NCBI GenBank assembly: GCA_900491605.1
Contig: UESW01004014.1
Coordinates: 320,266-384,265 of the forward strand
DNA from: Calamus simplicifolius
Taxonomy: Eukaryota; Streptophyta; Magnoliopsida; Arecales; Arecaceae
Length of the DNA: 64,000 bases
Direction: 5' to 3'
This document shows, piece by piece, positions 32,212 through 44,422 of the stretch (position 1 is the stretch's first letter; each line of letters starts with the position of its first letter). Position numbers and translations under genes: made by a program. Under the pieces are notes generated by a model. It worked only from the letters and a program-made list of their open reading frames with translations. It had not been told where the DNA came from and ran no database searches.

Positions 32212-35200
32212 TGTTTCCAGGCAACTTCTGTAAGTTATGCGATCCATTGCAAATTGTGGTCCTGTTTATGCATAAGAATTCTTTTCATGGGTATTTCGGC
32301 TGTCTTTTGCAACTTTCTTTGTTCTTTATATTTGCATTTAGCTGATCATATTTGGCAAAGTTATCCATAGGCACTGTTCTTAAACTGGTCATTCATCTCT
32401 TTATTTCCCATACATCTATTTGTCATATATGTGCACAAAATATCCATATGATCCTTTATGTAGTCTAATAGTGACTTCAACCTCAGTACATTTTTATTTG
32501 AGCACTGCCCAACCAAATCTTGTTGACGTTGCTGCTGCCCAGGAGACTAATTTTAAAGAATGGAAGCTAGTGCTGCAAGAAATTGTCAGGTTCTTGAAAG
32601 CCAATACAGTTTTTACAAACACCAGGCCTCTGAGATATGATGCGCTATTTGATTCTCATCCATCTTCTGTTCCATATATTGCACGATTCCATGCAAATAG
32701 GGTTTTGAGGTTGCAGGATGCTTTGCTGACAAGCTATCATCGTAATGAGGTTTGTTGATATACATGATTTTTCTTTATTTCTTTCTTTTTTATTTTCAGA
32801 TGATACCTGTTTTAAGGACGTCTACCTAGATCTGATTGATATTTTGGACTACTTAGAATCATAATATCACGCATCACTTGACGACCTTTAAAACATCTGT
32901 GGATCATATTTTTAGGTCATAGTAAGGTAATTTGTCCTTAGTCTTCATTATGTTATCCACAATTTTCAGGTCAAGTTCACAGAGCTTACTCTGGACACTT
33001 TCAGAATGCTTCAATGTTTGGAATGGGAACCCAGTAGATCCTTCTACCAGAGTCCTGCAAAAGAGCCAACCGATAATGGTGCTTTAACTGATCAAAGTGG
33101 AACCTCTGGGGTGATTGATATTAACCTAGCTTCAGATATGACAGATCCAAGTCTGCCTCGAAATCCACGGAAGGCTATTATTTATCATCCTTCTGTCTCT
33201 CATTTGATTGCGGTGAGTATCAAAGCTCTAGTAATTATCTTTGTTCTTTCCCAGTTTTAATTTGTTGATTTTAATATGACAAATTACATTTGCCATGCTG
33301 CTGTATCACGTTAAGTGATGCTGGGAGTATAAAATAATTAGACTTGGATTGGATTCATATTAGTTCGGAGTCTTCTGAATTTAAAGCTTTGCTGATCTGA
33401 ACACTCACCTGAATGCAAAAATGATAACAAAATATGAAACTAAAGGGAACCTGCTAATTAATCAGATGCTGAGCTGATGATGGACATACACAAGGCTGAC
33501 AAAGTTGCAGCTGTACAGATAGGCATTTAAAGAAAATGAAATGATATACAAAAGAGCAAAGAGTAATCAGGTCTGGTGTTGTGTTACTCCATGGTTGATT
33601 GGAACCCAATTTTTGATATTATCATATGGCTCTGACTCACCAAGACATGTCACTCTAGTTGCTGGTTTATTTGTTGTGTTGGGATATTTCATGTATATCT
33701 TATGGCAGATGAGTGCCTGCAAATCACAAGCAACATGTGTTCATGATGTTGTACAAGAGTGTATTTCTTTCTTCAGAAGAATTCATGGCAGAACAAAAAA
33801 AAAAAAGTAAAATAATTAAAGATATCTAAATCAGGAAAATGGAGAGGAAAACATCTCCATTATGTGTCTTTTTAAGCCGTTCTTTTATGATCTCATTTGA
33901 GGCAACAATGTGACTGAAAGCTAGCAATGGCGATCTATCTGACCAGGAGAGTGAGCGGGTTGTGACACAGTGAAGTTAAATGTCAAGACTGCAGAATAGC
34001 CTGCATCCTAATCTGTGACTTTATGGTCCAGACAGATGTTCCCCTTGGATGAGATGTCTTGCCATAGGATACTGCAAGACCTCCAGTCTCTTAGCATGAC
34101 TTTGATTAGATCTCCAACTATCCACAACATTACACTCTCAACCTCATAAAACCTCAGTGCAGCCAAAGCCAACTGATACTGCTTCATCAGAAATTTGGCA
34201 CAGGGCTCTGGTGTGCATAATAGAGAGAACCGGAGGGAGTTGATGGGGGAGAGTGGATTGCCTGGTATAGTCTGTCTACATGGCTTTTTCATCCATCATA
34301 GATCTTGCATGGTAGTATACACTATTGTATTTTATCCATTGCACTATTCATATATATGCATGTGTCCATGCATATTTGTATTTGTGTATGTGCAAATATA
34401 TTTATTTACAGCTATGTTCCTGGTTTAGGTGTGCCTTATTTTAAATTATTACATATTGCAGTGTTGTCTGCACTCTAATAAGATCATATGATGTATCTGC
34501 AGGTAATTGCAACAATTTGTGAAGAGTTATCTTCAGATAACATTTTGCTAATATATATATCGGCTTCAGGTTGCTTTTTGCTGCAGTTACTGCTTTTATC
34601 TTCTGCCCATTTTTAGACCATCTCTTTTTATGACTTTAATGCTATTTTTGCAGGAAAGACTGACCAGAATACTGCTTTGCAAAAGGATAATTCTGGCAGT
34701 TTATTGAACTTCTCAAAACAGAATCATGTGTCACAGACTTCCTGTAAAAAGGACAGCACAGTGCCTCTATCTCCTGCTGGCAATAAGCCAGATTCAAGTG
34801 CCTGTTTAGGAAATTATCTATGCATAGGTCCTCGAGGAAGTCGAGGTATGGTTCTGTGATGCATGTATTATATAAGTTGGCTTCTTTTAGCAACTCAACA
34901 TATAAGTTGTCTTTAGTTAAAATCTCAATCTTTCTGAAATATGATAAAAGCCATGGATGGGCATATACCCAACATTCTAATTGGACATCCCTCATTGCAT
35001 TTCCTTATGTCAGGTCTGAACAACCTTTATCCTGAAGATTTGCTTCCATTCACACGAAGACCACTTTTCCTCATTGTCGACAGTGACAATAGCCATGCAT
35101 TCAAGGCAGGTTTGTCAAACTTATTCTGCACTTTATGGTTGATTAATTTTGATCAGCAATGTGTAAAAATTGAGGTTTGCTTTATCGATCCATGTTCTTA

Positions 35201-38200
35201 TGCAAACACATCTCAAAACTAAAATTTAGAGGAATCTGAAGGTGACTTTGAGTAGTGGTTCTTGTTTAATGCCATCCCTTATTTATTAAACCCTTTTCAC
35301 ATTACAGGCTTAAAGATTGATGGTGAAAGTAACCATGTATTAGTGACATTATGCCTTGTTTTAGCTGAAGCAGACCTGAATTCTTTTTTCGAACCAAAAA
35401 ACAAGTAACTTAAAAAAAATGATTCAATGGACACTTGGAAACAATTAATCATGCTTATATTTTTTAAGAGTCCATGCCAGCCTGGTCATATTTTCTTTTG
35501 ACATAACATTAAAGTCTAGATGCTGACTGCAAGTTCCTGGGTTCCTTTTGACATAAATTGGTTGCTTCCTTTTATGTGCTAAAAATAGCACATAAATTAG
35601 CATCACAAACTAATTAATATGAGCTTGATGGCATTACTGTAACATCAGGTAACACTACTGTGAGGGTGGTATACATCATTATTGTCTAAATTATTACTAC
35701 TGTCTTCAATTCAATAGAACTGGGAGTGGCTAATTTGCTGCACGACCACAATATGCAAGGTAAACTATCCTGGCAGGAGAAGTGAGCTGACTGCATGGAG
35801 GCATCTTCATGCGAACCTAAGCGAGTCAATTGATAATTATCATTCTCAGGGTTCTGGGAACCAATTCATAGCACTGATATATTCTGAAATAATCAAATTT
35901 TCCTAGATATATGGCTTCCAAGATAATACTTAGATAATGTGATTGATCCGAGAGACAGACCCAAAGGACACGAAAGCAAATAGATAAACCAGTCACTTTT
36001 TGATTATTCACAGTTAACACATCAACAATAATGAATAACAATTTATTAATGTTTGTAATTTTCAAGGGATTACAATTTGCAACAACAAGCTAAATGTACA
36101 TATATCATAAATTATTTGGTTTCTTTGTTCTCCAATCCCCAGTCCTTGGGGTACTTTGTTCTCTTCATTCATGAATTATTATAATTCTTAAGAAATATCT
36201 GTCCTTAGAAAACATGATCCTTGAGAGATGGTCTTAAGAAGTTATAACCCACATAAAAGAATTTTTGAACCATTGAGAAGTTTTGGTGATGAGTGGGACA
36301 CTTTTGCTCCATTTCCATTTCCAACTTCACTAGATTTCTGTTTAACTTTTTGGCCAGTAGTAGAAAAGTTTCCTACCGCTTGGTTTTTGTAGGCACGAAC
36401 AGCAACAGAGTTGACCAACTTGAGATGATAGATATCTTTTGTTAGAAGGTTGCATCAATTCCACTTCTCTTTTCCCTCTAACTCCCTGGCCTTCTTTCAT
36501 GTTTATCTCAACCAAGCAACCACTTCCTGTTATTCTTCCAACTTCAACTCCATTGCCTCTCCCATGTTTATCTCCACTACCTTCAAATCCTAATTTCTCT
36601 TCACTTGATGCACCATTTGGGCCTGGTCGCAGCAAAAACAAGCCTTGGTATAGGCCAATGCCAACTTGTTTTGATCGCTACAGCTGGGATGTGCAGATTT
36701 TGCCTGTTTTGGTAACTTAACCATCCTGGTCCGGTTTTCATGCCGGAATGGTGCGGTACAGATAGTACAATCCTGTCCCATTTTGGTGGTATTTAAATCC
36801 TTAAGGGTTACTTTAATTTAGTTATGTAAGCAATTGACAATTTTGAGGTTAGTATATTATGTGGTGGTGGCAACAGTGAGGTGATGATAGTGGTGCTGGC
36901 CTTGTGAAAACAAGAAAGTCCAAGAACGAATTTGAAGACAAATTGCTCAAAGTTATATCTTTTTGGTAAATGAGGGAAACTAACACCTAATATTTTCACT
37001 TTGTTTCCTTTGCCCAAACATACTCTCCCCCCAATCAAACTGCAGAATATAGTGGAAAAAAGAAAAAGAAAACTAGCATATGAGAAAAATTTATACAAAG
37101 CAGACTTCAGTTAATTAATCTTTTCTTTCCTTGCACCACAGTAGTATCCTCTCACTTGTTTTTCTTAACAATCCCTTAGGGCTAGTCTATGTTGCAGAAG
37201 GAAGGGGAAAACACCTTTTTTAGAAGAAAAAAAATTGAAATTGAAGAGGAAAATTGTGTTTCTACTTATATTAGCGGTATCATTAGGGATGATGTGGTCT
37301 ATAATGTTGACGCTGTGATGCCTGCTGGTGATCATGGTGTTGCAGATGGTACAAGTGGTGAAGGTGGAGGCAGCAGTTATAGTGATGGTAGTTGTGGCAG
37401 GTTTTTCTATGATGGGTTTTGCAGTTCAAATACCATTTGGGGCAATGGAACTTCATCCCTTTCTTCAACATCATATTTGGCACTCCCTCTAATCATCTGT
37501 GGTTCATTGGAACAAAAAGAGTGACATCGAGATATCTTTATTGTAATATTGCATTTACTTAAGAGTATAGAGACTTGTTGTTAATTCATCTGAAAGAAGA
37601 CTTTTGCACTTCATCAAGTGGTCTCTTGTTGCTTGTTTTTTTGCTGTCTTTTACCATGATTTTTATATCAACATCAAAAATTTTTGTTAGGTTCTAGAAC
37701 ATATGCAACCTTTATTAATTTACCATTTTTTCTTTAATTTATTTTAAAAAATGTGTTCTATACATGCTATTCCACCTTCTCAGCTGCAGCCATGTCTAAT
37801 TCTCATTTCTAAAATTTCCAGGCTATACATGGTGCAGAAAGGGGAGAAGCAGCTGCCCTGCTTCTTTCACCTGAGAGACCTTTATCAGTATCTGCTACTG
37901 ATCTAACGCCTGCTGGAAGCCAGTTTACGTATTTCTTAACTGCTCCACTTCAAGCCTTTTGCCAATTAGTTGGCCTTTCTTCTGATGTCGAAGCTGTAAG
38001 TTGGCATGATGTTTGAGTTTTCCAGATATAGGTTAGCAATTGCTTGATCTGATGTTTCCAGAGGCATTTTCAGGATGCTTATAGCAGTGCAGAGAGCATA
38101 CTTTCCTCTGCCTTTGCTGAATGGGAGGTACTACTGTGCACATGCAACCGTCTGGATCAGGTCTGGGCCCAAGTTTTACCGGATCCATTTCTAAGGCGAC

Positions 38201-39500
38201 TGATACTACGGTATTTGCTTTTCTCATTTTACCCATGCATGCACAATTTGATTCTTTGCAATCATTCCTTGGTCACAACATGAAATATCACTGTCAAAAA
38301 TTTTTTGGTGATAATAACAAGATGTCATTATGGAAGCAAAGCATAGAAGTTGCTTGACTCCAGCATCCACTGGATCTTTCTTACATTAGATGATGTAAAT
38401 GATTTCCTGTTGGGTGAAGCATACGTTTGGAGGATGTCTTGTGCACTACATAAAAATAATTGATAATGCATATGGACATCTTTTGACTTGGGTTTTGCTT
38501 GTCCTTTTTCAAACATGGCAAGCGTATTCCTCTTCCTTGGAAAGCTGCGTTGGGCTCAATTTGGTGGTAGTATCTGAATTGCCATATCATTCTTCTGGAG
38601 CTGTGATGGCAATTGTCTGTCTCAGCTGAGAGCTCGCTAGCATGCCCTTAAAGTTTTCACATCTAGAGAAGCACTGTATTGAGTTAGTGCTATAGCCAGG
38701 GAGCTTTGTGAAACAGAACATTGCACGGAGTACATGCAACCAAAAGCTCATATTATTGATTTAGCATGCATCTTTTTCCAAGCATTCCTTGTCACTTGAT
38801 CTGGCAGCACTGTAGAATTGCATGATGTCAGAACATTGTTATCTATGACAGGAAATCAATATGCACTTTTATAATGGCAACTAGGCAATATTTAAACCAT
38901 TTCCTGTATATGAACCCATGGAAATTTAAGTGCTTTTACTGAAAACTGGGAAGCTAGAAATAGTTACAACTGAGGGCAGTTAATGATTTCGGTTTCAGCA
39001 TTGGAGGGTTAATTCTAGAAAGCAGAGATAGAGTGCTTGTTTGTAACAAAAATGTAAAGGAAGGGGGTTTGGTTGGTTGGTGGTGCGTGGGTGGGGGGGG
39101 GGGATGGTGGGATTTCATGATTTCATTAAGATTTTGGCTATCTGTTAGTCCATATTTAAATTCATATTTTTGTATATAGCAACAGCATTTCTTATTTCCC
39201 TTTGGTTTCACTCTCTTTCTGCTTGCATGTTTTACACTGCACCCTTGCTAAGGCTTGTAGCTTACTGCCATATGATGTTTTTTTATCAGGTTTATATTCT
39301 GCCGGGCCGTACTATCTCTCTTCTGCCCTCTAGAGAATGGTTGTCAGCATCTACCTGATTGCCTACCTAGCCTTCCCGAGTCTGTCTCTCCAAGCTCTGA
39401 AAGAACACACGTCCATATCTTCCAACTTGCAGAAAACTTTGGGGTTGTAGACCATTTTTACTTTCCAGAGTCCATCAGGGACTTGCTACGGAGCAGATAA
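24723..39500 (+). CDS. SCAI: Protein SCAI homologue, nine coding exons, 619 residues
   Basis: Coding exons: 24,723-25,247; 32,543-32,749; 32,970-33,212; 34,503-34,569; 34,654-34,845; 35,014-35,105; 37,822-37,995; 38,062-38,210; 39,290-39,500 including TAA. They sum to 1,860 bases, 620 codons, with every junction in phase and no internal stop. The protein is a plant SCAI-family member (Pfam SCAI, PF12070), recognised from blocks such as SEVWYLLEAYVFYEAILSRGYF, ETNFKEWKLVLQEIVRFLKA, PRKAIIYHPSVSHLIA and ENFGVVDHFYFPESIRDLL. Animal SCAI is a nuclear cofactor that represses MRTF/SRF transcription and acts in double-strand-break repair. The plant role is little studied, so function is by family only. 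The ATG at 24,723 is the first in frame and has a GCCATGG context. The length fits the family. Exon 1 is GC-rich and the rest AT-rich. Confidence 0.93.
26165..26228. repeat. (GT)n(GA)n compound microsatellite in intron 1
   Basis: About 8 GT units followed by GA units interrupted by GGGA. Confidence 0.95.
27551..28748. mobile_element. Outer MITE-like element in SCAI intron 1, split by an inner element
   Basis: The left end GGGTGTAATCGAGCTGAGTC is mirrored by the right end CTCGACTCAGTTACACCT, giving inverted termini of the GGTGTAA...CTGAGTCGAG type. The interior (28,290-28,740) is filled with GAGCTCGA-type words on both strands. The element is interrupted at 27,578 by the inner repeat. The target-site duplication is unclear. 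Confidence 0.6.
27579..28285. mobile_element. Inner MITE-like element nested in the outer one
   Basis: The left end CATAGTTGTTAAAACCGGAC pairs with the right end CCGGGTCTGATAACTATG as an imperfect terminal inverted repeat. GTCGA flanks both sides (27,573-27,577 and 28,286-28,290). Sub-terminal CCGG-rich sequence (ACCGGTTGA-like words) is present at both ends and the middle is AT-rich. No coding capacity. Confidence 0.6.
28795..28910. repeat. Possible Au-type SINE fragment
   Basis: The words CAATTACATGAGGTCGGCTACATGAATC and a following CTCTGCTCTATTTAGGACTA resemble the widely dispersed plant SINE 3' region containing GGGTCGGCTACATG. The tRNA-related head is not seen. The assignment is from memory and tentative. 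Confidence 0.4.
29200..29640 (+). pseudogene. RNase H-like (RVT_3) fragment in SCAI intron 1
   Basis: The ORF at 29,200-29,409 reads LKLNFDGIVHEGVTGASIVIRD, then GKVLAAAPFPGQ, the first strands of a plant RNase H-like domain with the first catalytic Asp. Downstream, a broken frame keeps DANHIA-like residues near 29,505. No RT or endonuclease is nearby, so this is a remnant, perhaps of a LINE. It lies on the same strand as SCAI and shows no splice logic with it. Confidence 0.6.
32168..32209. repeat. (TA)n microsatellite upstream of SCAI exon 2
   Basis: About 20 TA units, 334 bp before exon 2. Confidence 0.95.
32543..32749 (+). CDS. SCAI: SCAI exon 2
   Basis: 69 residues, from ETNFKEWKLVLQ to TSYHRNE. 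Acceptor CCCAG|GAG, donor GAG|GTTTGT, phase 0. Confidence 0.93.
32970..33212 (+). CDS. SCAI: SCAI exon 3
   Basis: 81 residues, from VKFTELTLDTFRML to PSVSHLIA. Acceptor TTTTCAG|GTC, donor GCG|GTGAGT, phase 0. Confidence 0.93.
34503..34569 (+). CDS. SCAI: SCAI exon 4
   Basis: 67 bases coding VIATICEELSSDNILLIYIS. Acceptor CTGCAG|GTA, donor CTTCAG|GTTGC. It leaves one base that pairs with exon 5 to give Gly. Confidence 0.9.
34654..34845 (+). CDS. SCAI: SCAI exon 5
   Basis: 192 bases coding a polar, probably flexible segment (KTDQNTALQKDNSG to NYLCIGPRGSR). Acceptor TTTGCAG|GAA, donor TCGAG|GTATGG. Confidence 0.9.
35014..35105 (+). CDS. SCAI: SCAI exon 6, followed by a GC donor
   Basis: 92 bases coding GLNNLYPEDLLPFTRRPLFL to NSHAFK. 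The frame demands an end at AAG|GCAGGT (35,105). The GT four bases further on (GCAG|GTTTGT) would shift the frame and reach a stop within exon 7. The intron is therefore predicted to be of GC-AG type. Confidence 0.85.
35106..37821 (+). other. SCAI intron 6 (2.7 kb, GC-AG)
   Basis: Starts GCAGGT and ends TTTCCAG. Short ORFs inside (36,439-36,720 and 37,189-37,524) have no recognisable domain or splice sites that would keep the SCAI frame. Confidence 0.7.
37822..37995 (+). CDS. SCAI: SCAI exon 7
   Basis: 58 residues, from AIHGAERGEAAALLLSP to GLSSDVEA. Acceptor TTCCAG|GCT, donor GCT|GTAAGT, phase 0. Confidence 0.93.
38062..38210 (+). CDS. SCAI: SCAI exon 8
   Basis: 149 bases, from RHFQDAYSSAESILSS to DPFLRRLIL. 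Acceptor TTTCCAG|AGG, donor CTACG|GTATTT. The last two bases combine with exon 9 to give Arg. Confidence 0.92.
39290..39500 (+). CDS. SCAI: SCAI exon 9 with stop codon
   Basis: 211 bases, from FIFCRAVLSLFCPLENG to ESIRDLLRSR and TAA at 39,498-39,500. Acceptor TTATCAG|GTT. Confidence 0.92.
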
Positions 39501-40226
39501 TTACTGCCATAGTGTATAACCTTCTGTAGATAAAACCACAGTAAATAGAATCCAATCATTTGTTGATTGTTTTGTGTCAATACACGGGATCATCAACTCT
39601 GCAGGTGGACTGCGGGTCATGAGGCAAACGACCAAGAAAATCCTGGCAATGTGTGTGACTGCCAATTAGTTGAGATGTTTTAGTTGTTAGAATGTCAAGA
39701 GGGTCGCACTCCTTGTGCTGGACATTGTAAGTTACTTTTGTTGCTGTGAGTGTGTTGGCTTGTACAACTCCATTTGTTACCAGGGAAACAATGAATAGAG
39801 TAAAAATGTTTCCATGATCTTGTACGCTGGCCAGTTTTTTAGCAGTGAATTCATCTGTGGCTATGGAATGTCATTATCCTAGATAATGCTTTCATTATCG
39901 ATCATGCGTTTAACTTACATGTGGTTTTTAAATTTGCAGTAATTCAAAATGCAGGACTTGCAGTTGATTGCTAATTACGATAAGCTGTAGGAAACCCTCT
40001 CAATGGGGCAGAATGCATAAATGGAGCTGTTGCCCTAATCTGGTTACTTGTGAAGCTATTTGAATTGGGCCTGAGGGCTGTGGAGCCCCGTGCTCAAGGT
40101 AGGCCATCGTTTTAGCTTAGGTTTAGGCTAAGTTAGGTCAAAATATCACCTGGCAGAAGAACTTAGGATTGGAACCTAAAAGCGTATAGAATCTTTGAAA
40201 TGGACGAAGATAAAAGGTTCATTAAT
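39501..40226 (+). other. SCAI 3' UTR and downstream flank
   Basis: AT-rich sequence without an ORF worth naming. No canonical AATAAA stands out close to the stop, and AATGAATAG-like words near 39,790 are only weak candidates for the poly(A) signal. The UTR end cannot be placed. Confidence 0.4.
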
Positions 40227-40605
40227 GCGCTGTTTGGATGGAAAGAAAAATGAAAGAAAAAAAAGACCTTTTTTTGTTTGGATGAGTGGAAGGAAAATAG
40301 AGAGGAGCGAAAAGTTAATAATTTATAATGGCAATAATGCTTTTATTATAAATGATTAAAAAATGCATCAGATTTTTTTTTTGAAAGATCAATATCGGAA
40401 TGAAAAAAAAAGAAGTTTTTAAGTTTTCTTTTTAAAATTCGGAGAGAACTTTTATGTGGGACCCATCATTTTTTTTCCTTTTTTTTTTTTCTAGTTTTCT
40501 TTTCTTCCTACTTTTCTTTCCATCCAAACCAAGGTAAATTTATTTTTTTCATGTTTTTTCTCTAATTTTTTTTTCCTTCTGTTTTTTTCTCCATCCAAAC
40601 AGAGC
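40227..40605. mobile_element. MITE-like element, 379 bp
   Basis: The left end GCGCTGTTTGGATGG and the right end CCATCCAAACAGAGC form a 15-bp inverted repeat with one mismatch. The interior is rich in A and T runs and has extra copies of CCATCCAAAC. No coding capacity. The target-site duplication is not clear. Confidence 0.6.
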
Positions 40606-43562
40606 CAAGAGTGTTTTCTTTATTCGGGAGAGAGGATTTTGTGTGTTATCAAAGCATAATTAAAATTGCAAATGAGTCAAGTTGGTTTAGGCATGACTTG
40701 ACCTAACCTCAATTCATACTTAGAACCAACCTATTAGTTAACAAAGTCAAATTTATGGAAGGGACCTTAAACCCAATAACTCATTCAATTCGAGCATGGT
40801 CGGACATGACCTTGACCCGTGATATTTTATTCAAGTAAAGAGCTCATGCCAAATTTAAATATAATAATTGATAATTAAATTAAAATTACTAAGTAATTTA
40901 AATAAATCTAAGAAGAGTCAAGTTAAATTTAAATTTTTATTCAAAAAAAATTAATTTCAAACAAGTAATTAATCAATTTTAAATTTACAAACTAAGATTT
41001 TAAAAAATTTAGTTAAGTAAACTGTAAAATATGATTGTTTAAATATAATTAAGCAAAAATAAATGAAAAAAGATTTAAGTTGTTGGAATTAAAAAAATCA
41101 ATATAAATGTTTATTTAATAAATTGAAAAAAATATTTAGAGTGAAGGAGAAGGTTAATATAATTTAGATTTTTGAGTCAAGCCAAATTGGATACATATTG
41201 GGCTATGTTTTTTATTTATTTATTCAAATTACATCCAAATGATATACAAATAGGATTATATCAGGTTGAAGAATATGTTCCAAATCTAACTTGAAATTTA
41301 GATTAGGTTAAATTCTTGAATCCTACTCAGCCCATAAGTTTTGAACATGAATTAGATTGAACGAGAATGGATAAATCTTGAGTTAACCCGATCTATTACA
41401 ACATTAGGTATAACGTTTGACTATAACGTGGTCTTTAATTCACAGTAATGTAATATTATTAAGAATCTTACATTCATAATAATCTTATACTTGATAATTG
41501 GATTTTCAAAAATAATAGATTATTAAACCATAAAATATTTAAAACTAAAATATAAAATAAACATGAAGTATATATTTTATATTAAAATTAATATATGAAA
41601 TAAAAATTAAAATAAATGAAATATTAGGAAAAAGCATATATTATGTTAAAAGAATATTCATTTCTTATAAAGAGGCTGTGGTTGAAAGAGGACCTTAAAA
41701 TACTTAGTATTTTCTAAAGGCCTAGGTTGGAGAAGGACCTGGGTTTGCTCCCATTCAAATCTCAAGCAGTTTTTTTTTTTTATCCATGGCTTAGATTATT
41801 TGGAAGGAAGATTAGATTCCCTGTGCAGGGCATTGCTAGATAGATATATATAAATTTTTTAAATAAAAACGATTTGGTACGTACAATGCATATTACAAAA
41901 ATAATGTTAATCAAAGTAAAATATTATTAAATTAGATTATATGTTATATACTATATATGTTATAAGAGCGATTAGTTAAAATAGAGATAAAGGAATTTAG
42001 AGGCATTAGAGAGATTTTATTGCATGCAAGATTATGGATAAAGAGAGCAAATATCAAGGATTAGAATTTCTTAATGTAAAGATGATTTGATTGTATGAAT
42101 TGTTTTCTTTTCATTGAAAAAATATTGGCGATTGTTATACAATATTTTGTGAATTAAAATAAAATTCATACGCACACTAAAAGGTCTTGGGCATCCATAT
42201 TGTCCATAATGTCACTTAAACAATTTGTTTTGTGGATTGATTGTATTTCACTTGAACAAGTTCACTTAAAATTAGGCCAACTCTAAAACTAATCAAGCCT
42301 AAATTAGGCTAGGCTTGCTTGAATTCAGCCCACATATATTTTACACTTAACCTTTATTCATAAGATTATTTCCGGTAAACTCATCGTGATAACAATATTG
42401 CTATAGGTGTTTCAGAATATATACATATGTAGATTTGAATGCATTTAAATGTAGCCAAGTTCAAAATCTGATTATTTTATCTATCCTTGAAACCATACGA
42501 ATCCTTAGGCTATTCTATCTTTTTTTATCTTTTTTCATCTCTAAGATTTATGCTATATCAAACTTTGTGCAATCAATAAGGTATCAAATAAAAATAATAA
42601 ATAAAACTAAATAAAAGATAAAATATAAGATTCGTGTAATTTAACCCTTTTTGACCTACGTCCGCCTCTGAAGATGATGAAAAACTTTCACTATAAACTT
42701 TAAAAGAAAGATAAGAAAGACATACAAGTATAAAAGATTGTTCTCAAAAAAATCTTAATTTGAAATATACTTTAATTTTTTTCTCTTCTTAAAATAAAAA
42801 GAATATATGTATATATACAGATCTACTTCATGTATAAATGGAAGGATAAAAGCAAGGAAATGAGTAGAGTACACAGAGCGAGCCACAAGGTGGCTGAGCT
42901 CAGAAGAAGCAGATTCGAAGCCACATATTTCTCTTCCAATTTTATCGAGCTGAATCATAATCGAATGGAGTGGACCAAGAAATTCAGATAAAGATATATT
43001 TTTCCTTCGCTTTTGTTATTTTCAGCTGCTTTCAGAGAAATCCAAGTTCTCGTACGTGCCTGGCATCTCTTTCCTCAGTGCGTCTCAATATACCCTCAAC
43101 CCTCATGACCGAACAAGGATCAGTTTCTTTTTTCCAAAACGAGTTGTCCCTCTCATGGATGTCTCTCCCGGCATCTGACCCACTTCCAAATCATTGCTCA
43201 CCATGACGACAATGAGATTGAAAATAAAAAAGAGAAGAAGAAGGCATCGTTCGCTCAGCCGAAGAATTGTATCAAAAGAACACAATAGCTCTCATATCTC
43301 CACTAGCCGTTGGCTTCTCACGTGTATCAAAATATGATAAAAAAAAAAAAAAAAATCCAGAGGCGACCGCCGAAAGGTGGTATCACCGGGCTGAATGATC
43401 TCAGGACATGGACTCGGACGAGGCCTCCCCATGCACGTGGCTCGTCCTCTTTTCCACCAGCTGACAGCCGGCTCCGTTCAGCCTCATGGAGCTGGCTGCC
43501 AGCAATTCATGATAAATAAACCTGGAGGACAGCCTTTCTGAAAGGACAATATTATCTTCACC

Positions 43563-43584
43563 TATATATATATATATATATATA
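43563..43584. repeat. (TA)n microsatellite
   Basis: About 11 TA units. Confidence 0.85.
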
Positions 43585-44145
43585 AATTATGTTGTTTATA
43601 AGATGTCAGTAGATTGTCGAGAAAGATCATGTAGGATAAAATATGGTTTTGCCCTCATATTTTAACTCAAAATTTATATTTTAATATTTATTGCATGAAA
43701 TTAATTAAAATTAATAAAATAACTATCAATTTAACTAATAACTAAATATTTGTGGATCAAAATAAATTTTGAATGAAAGTTTCAAGGCGAAAAGCATAAT
43801 TTCAATTAGTATCTTATTTAATTTTTTTATAAAAAAAAATAAGCTTCAATCTCATTTATTTAAAGTCTTTTATATTATTTTTTTATCTTTAATTTTTTAT
43901 TTTATTTACAGTATCACTAAAGTATAACCAGAAGTATATTGTAAAAAAAACAAAAGACAGAAGGATATCCAATGAGATCAGTTGTTGGAACCTCTCCACT
44001 GAGTGTTTTATGGGAGGAATGCGATTGGTTTGTCTTGCAAAATATGGATGCATGCAGTCTCCATTCAATATTCACTGATACTATTTCTACAACACATAGA
44101 GGAGAGTGATGACATGATCTCACTCAATTAAAATCTCATAATATA

Positions 44146-44150
44146 TGGAC
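44146..44150. other. Target-site duplication of Tat-2, left copy
   Basis: TGGAC, identical to 53,127-53,131. Confidence 0.93.
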
Positions 44151-44422
44151 TGATGATGCTCGATCATCCCTTTTGGACGTCGGAAACGGAGGCTCTTCTT
44201 CTTCACCGGATCGCCTGCAAAGAAGTTCCAAGACCGAAGAGGATTCTCCGATGGGATCCTCCGACGTCCAAGTTAGTGACAGAGGTCACAGTAGAGAAGG
44301 AGCTCGAGAGAGCTCTTGAGGAGGGAGAGGTCTCAGAAGGATCAGGTAGTTTCTTTGAGAGTTAGGGCATCGAGTGTGTAAAATGTGCGTTAAAATGCCT
44401 TACCGATTCTCGACGTAGTTTA

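Larger units (their letters stand above)
25248..32542 (+). other. SCAI intron 1 (7.3 kb), repeat-rich
   Basis: GT at 25,248 and AG at 32,541-32,542 (CTGCTGCCCAG). It contains microsatellites, nested MITE-like elements (27,551-28,748), a possible SINE fragment (28,795-28,910) and an RNase H-like fragment (29,200-29,640). No coding exon that fits between exons 1 and 2 was found, and the two join in phase 0 exactly where the family sequence continues. Confidence 0.85.
40606..44150. other. AT-rich spacer, no gene recognised
   Basis: Long AT-rich tracts with only short ORFs. A slightly GC-richer patch (42,960-43,520) has ORFs on both strands but no domain. A short (TA)n lies at 43,563-43,584. Confidence 0.5.

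Noticed and set aside
33541..33810. ORF in SCAI intron 3
   Set aside because: No splice sites keep the frame, and exons 3 and 4 join correctly without it.
36439..37524. ORFs in SCAI intron 6
   Set aside because: No domain similarity and no compatible splice signals.
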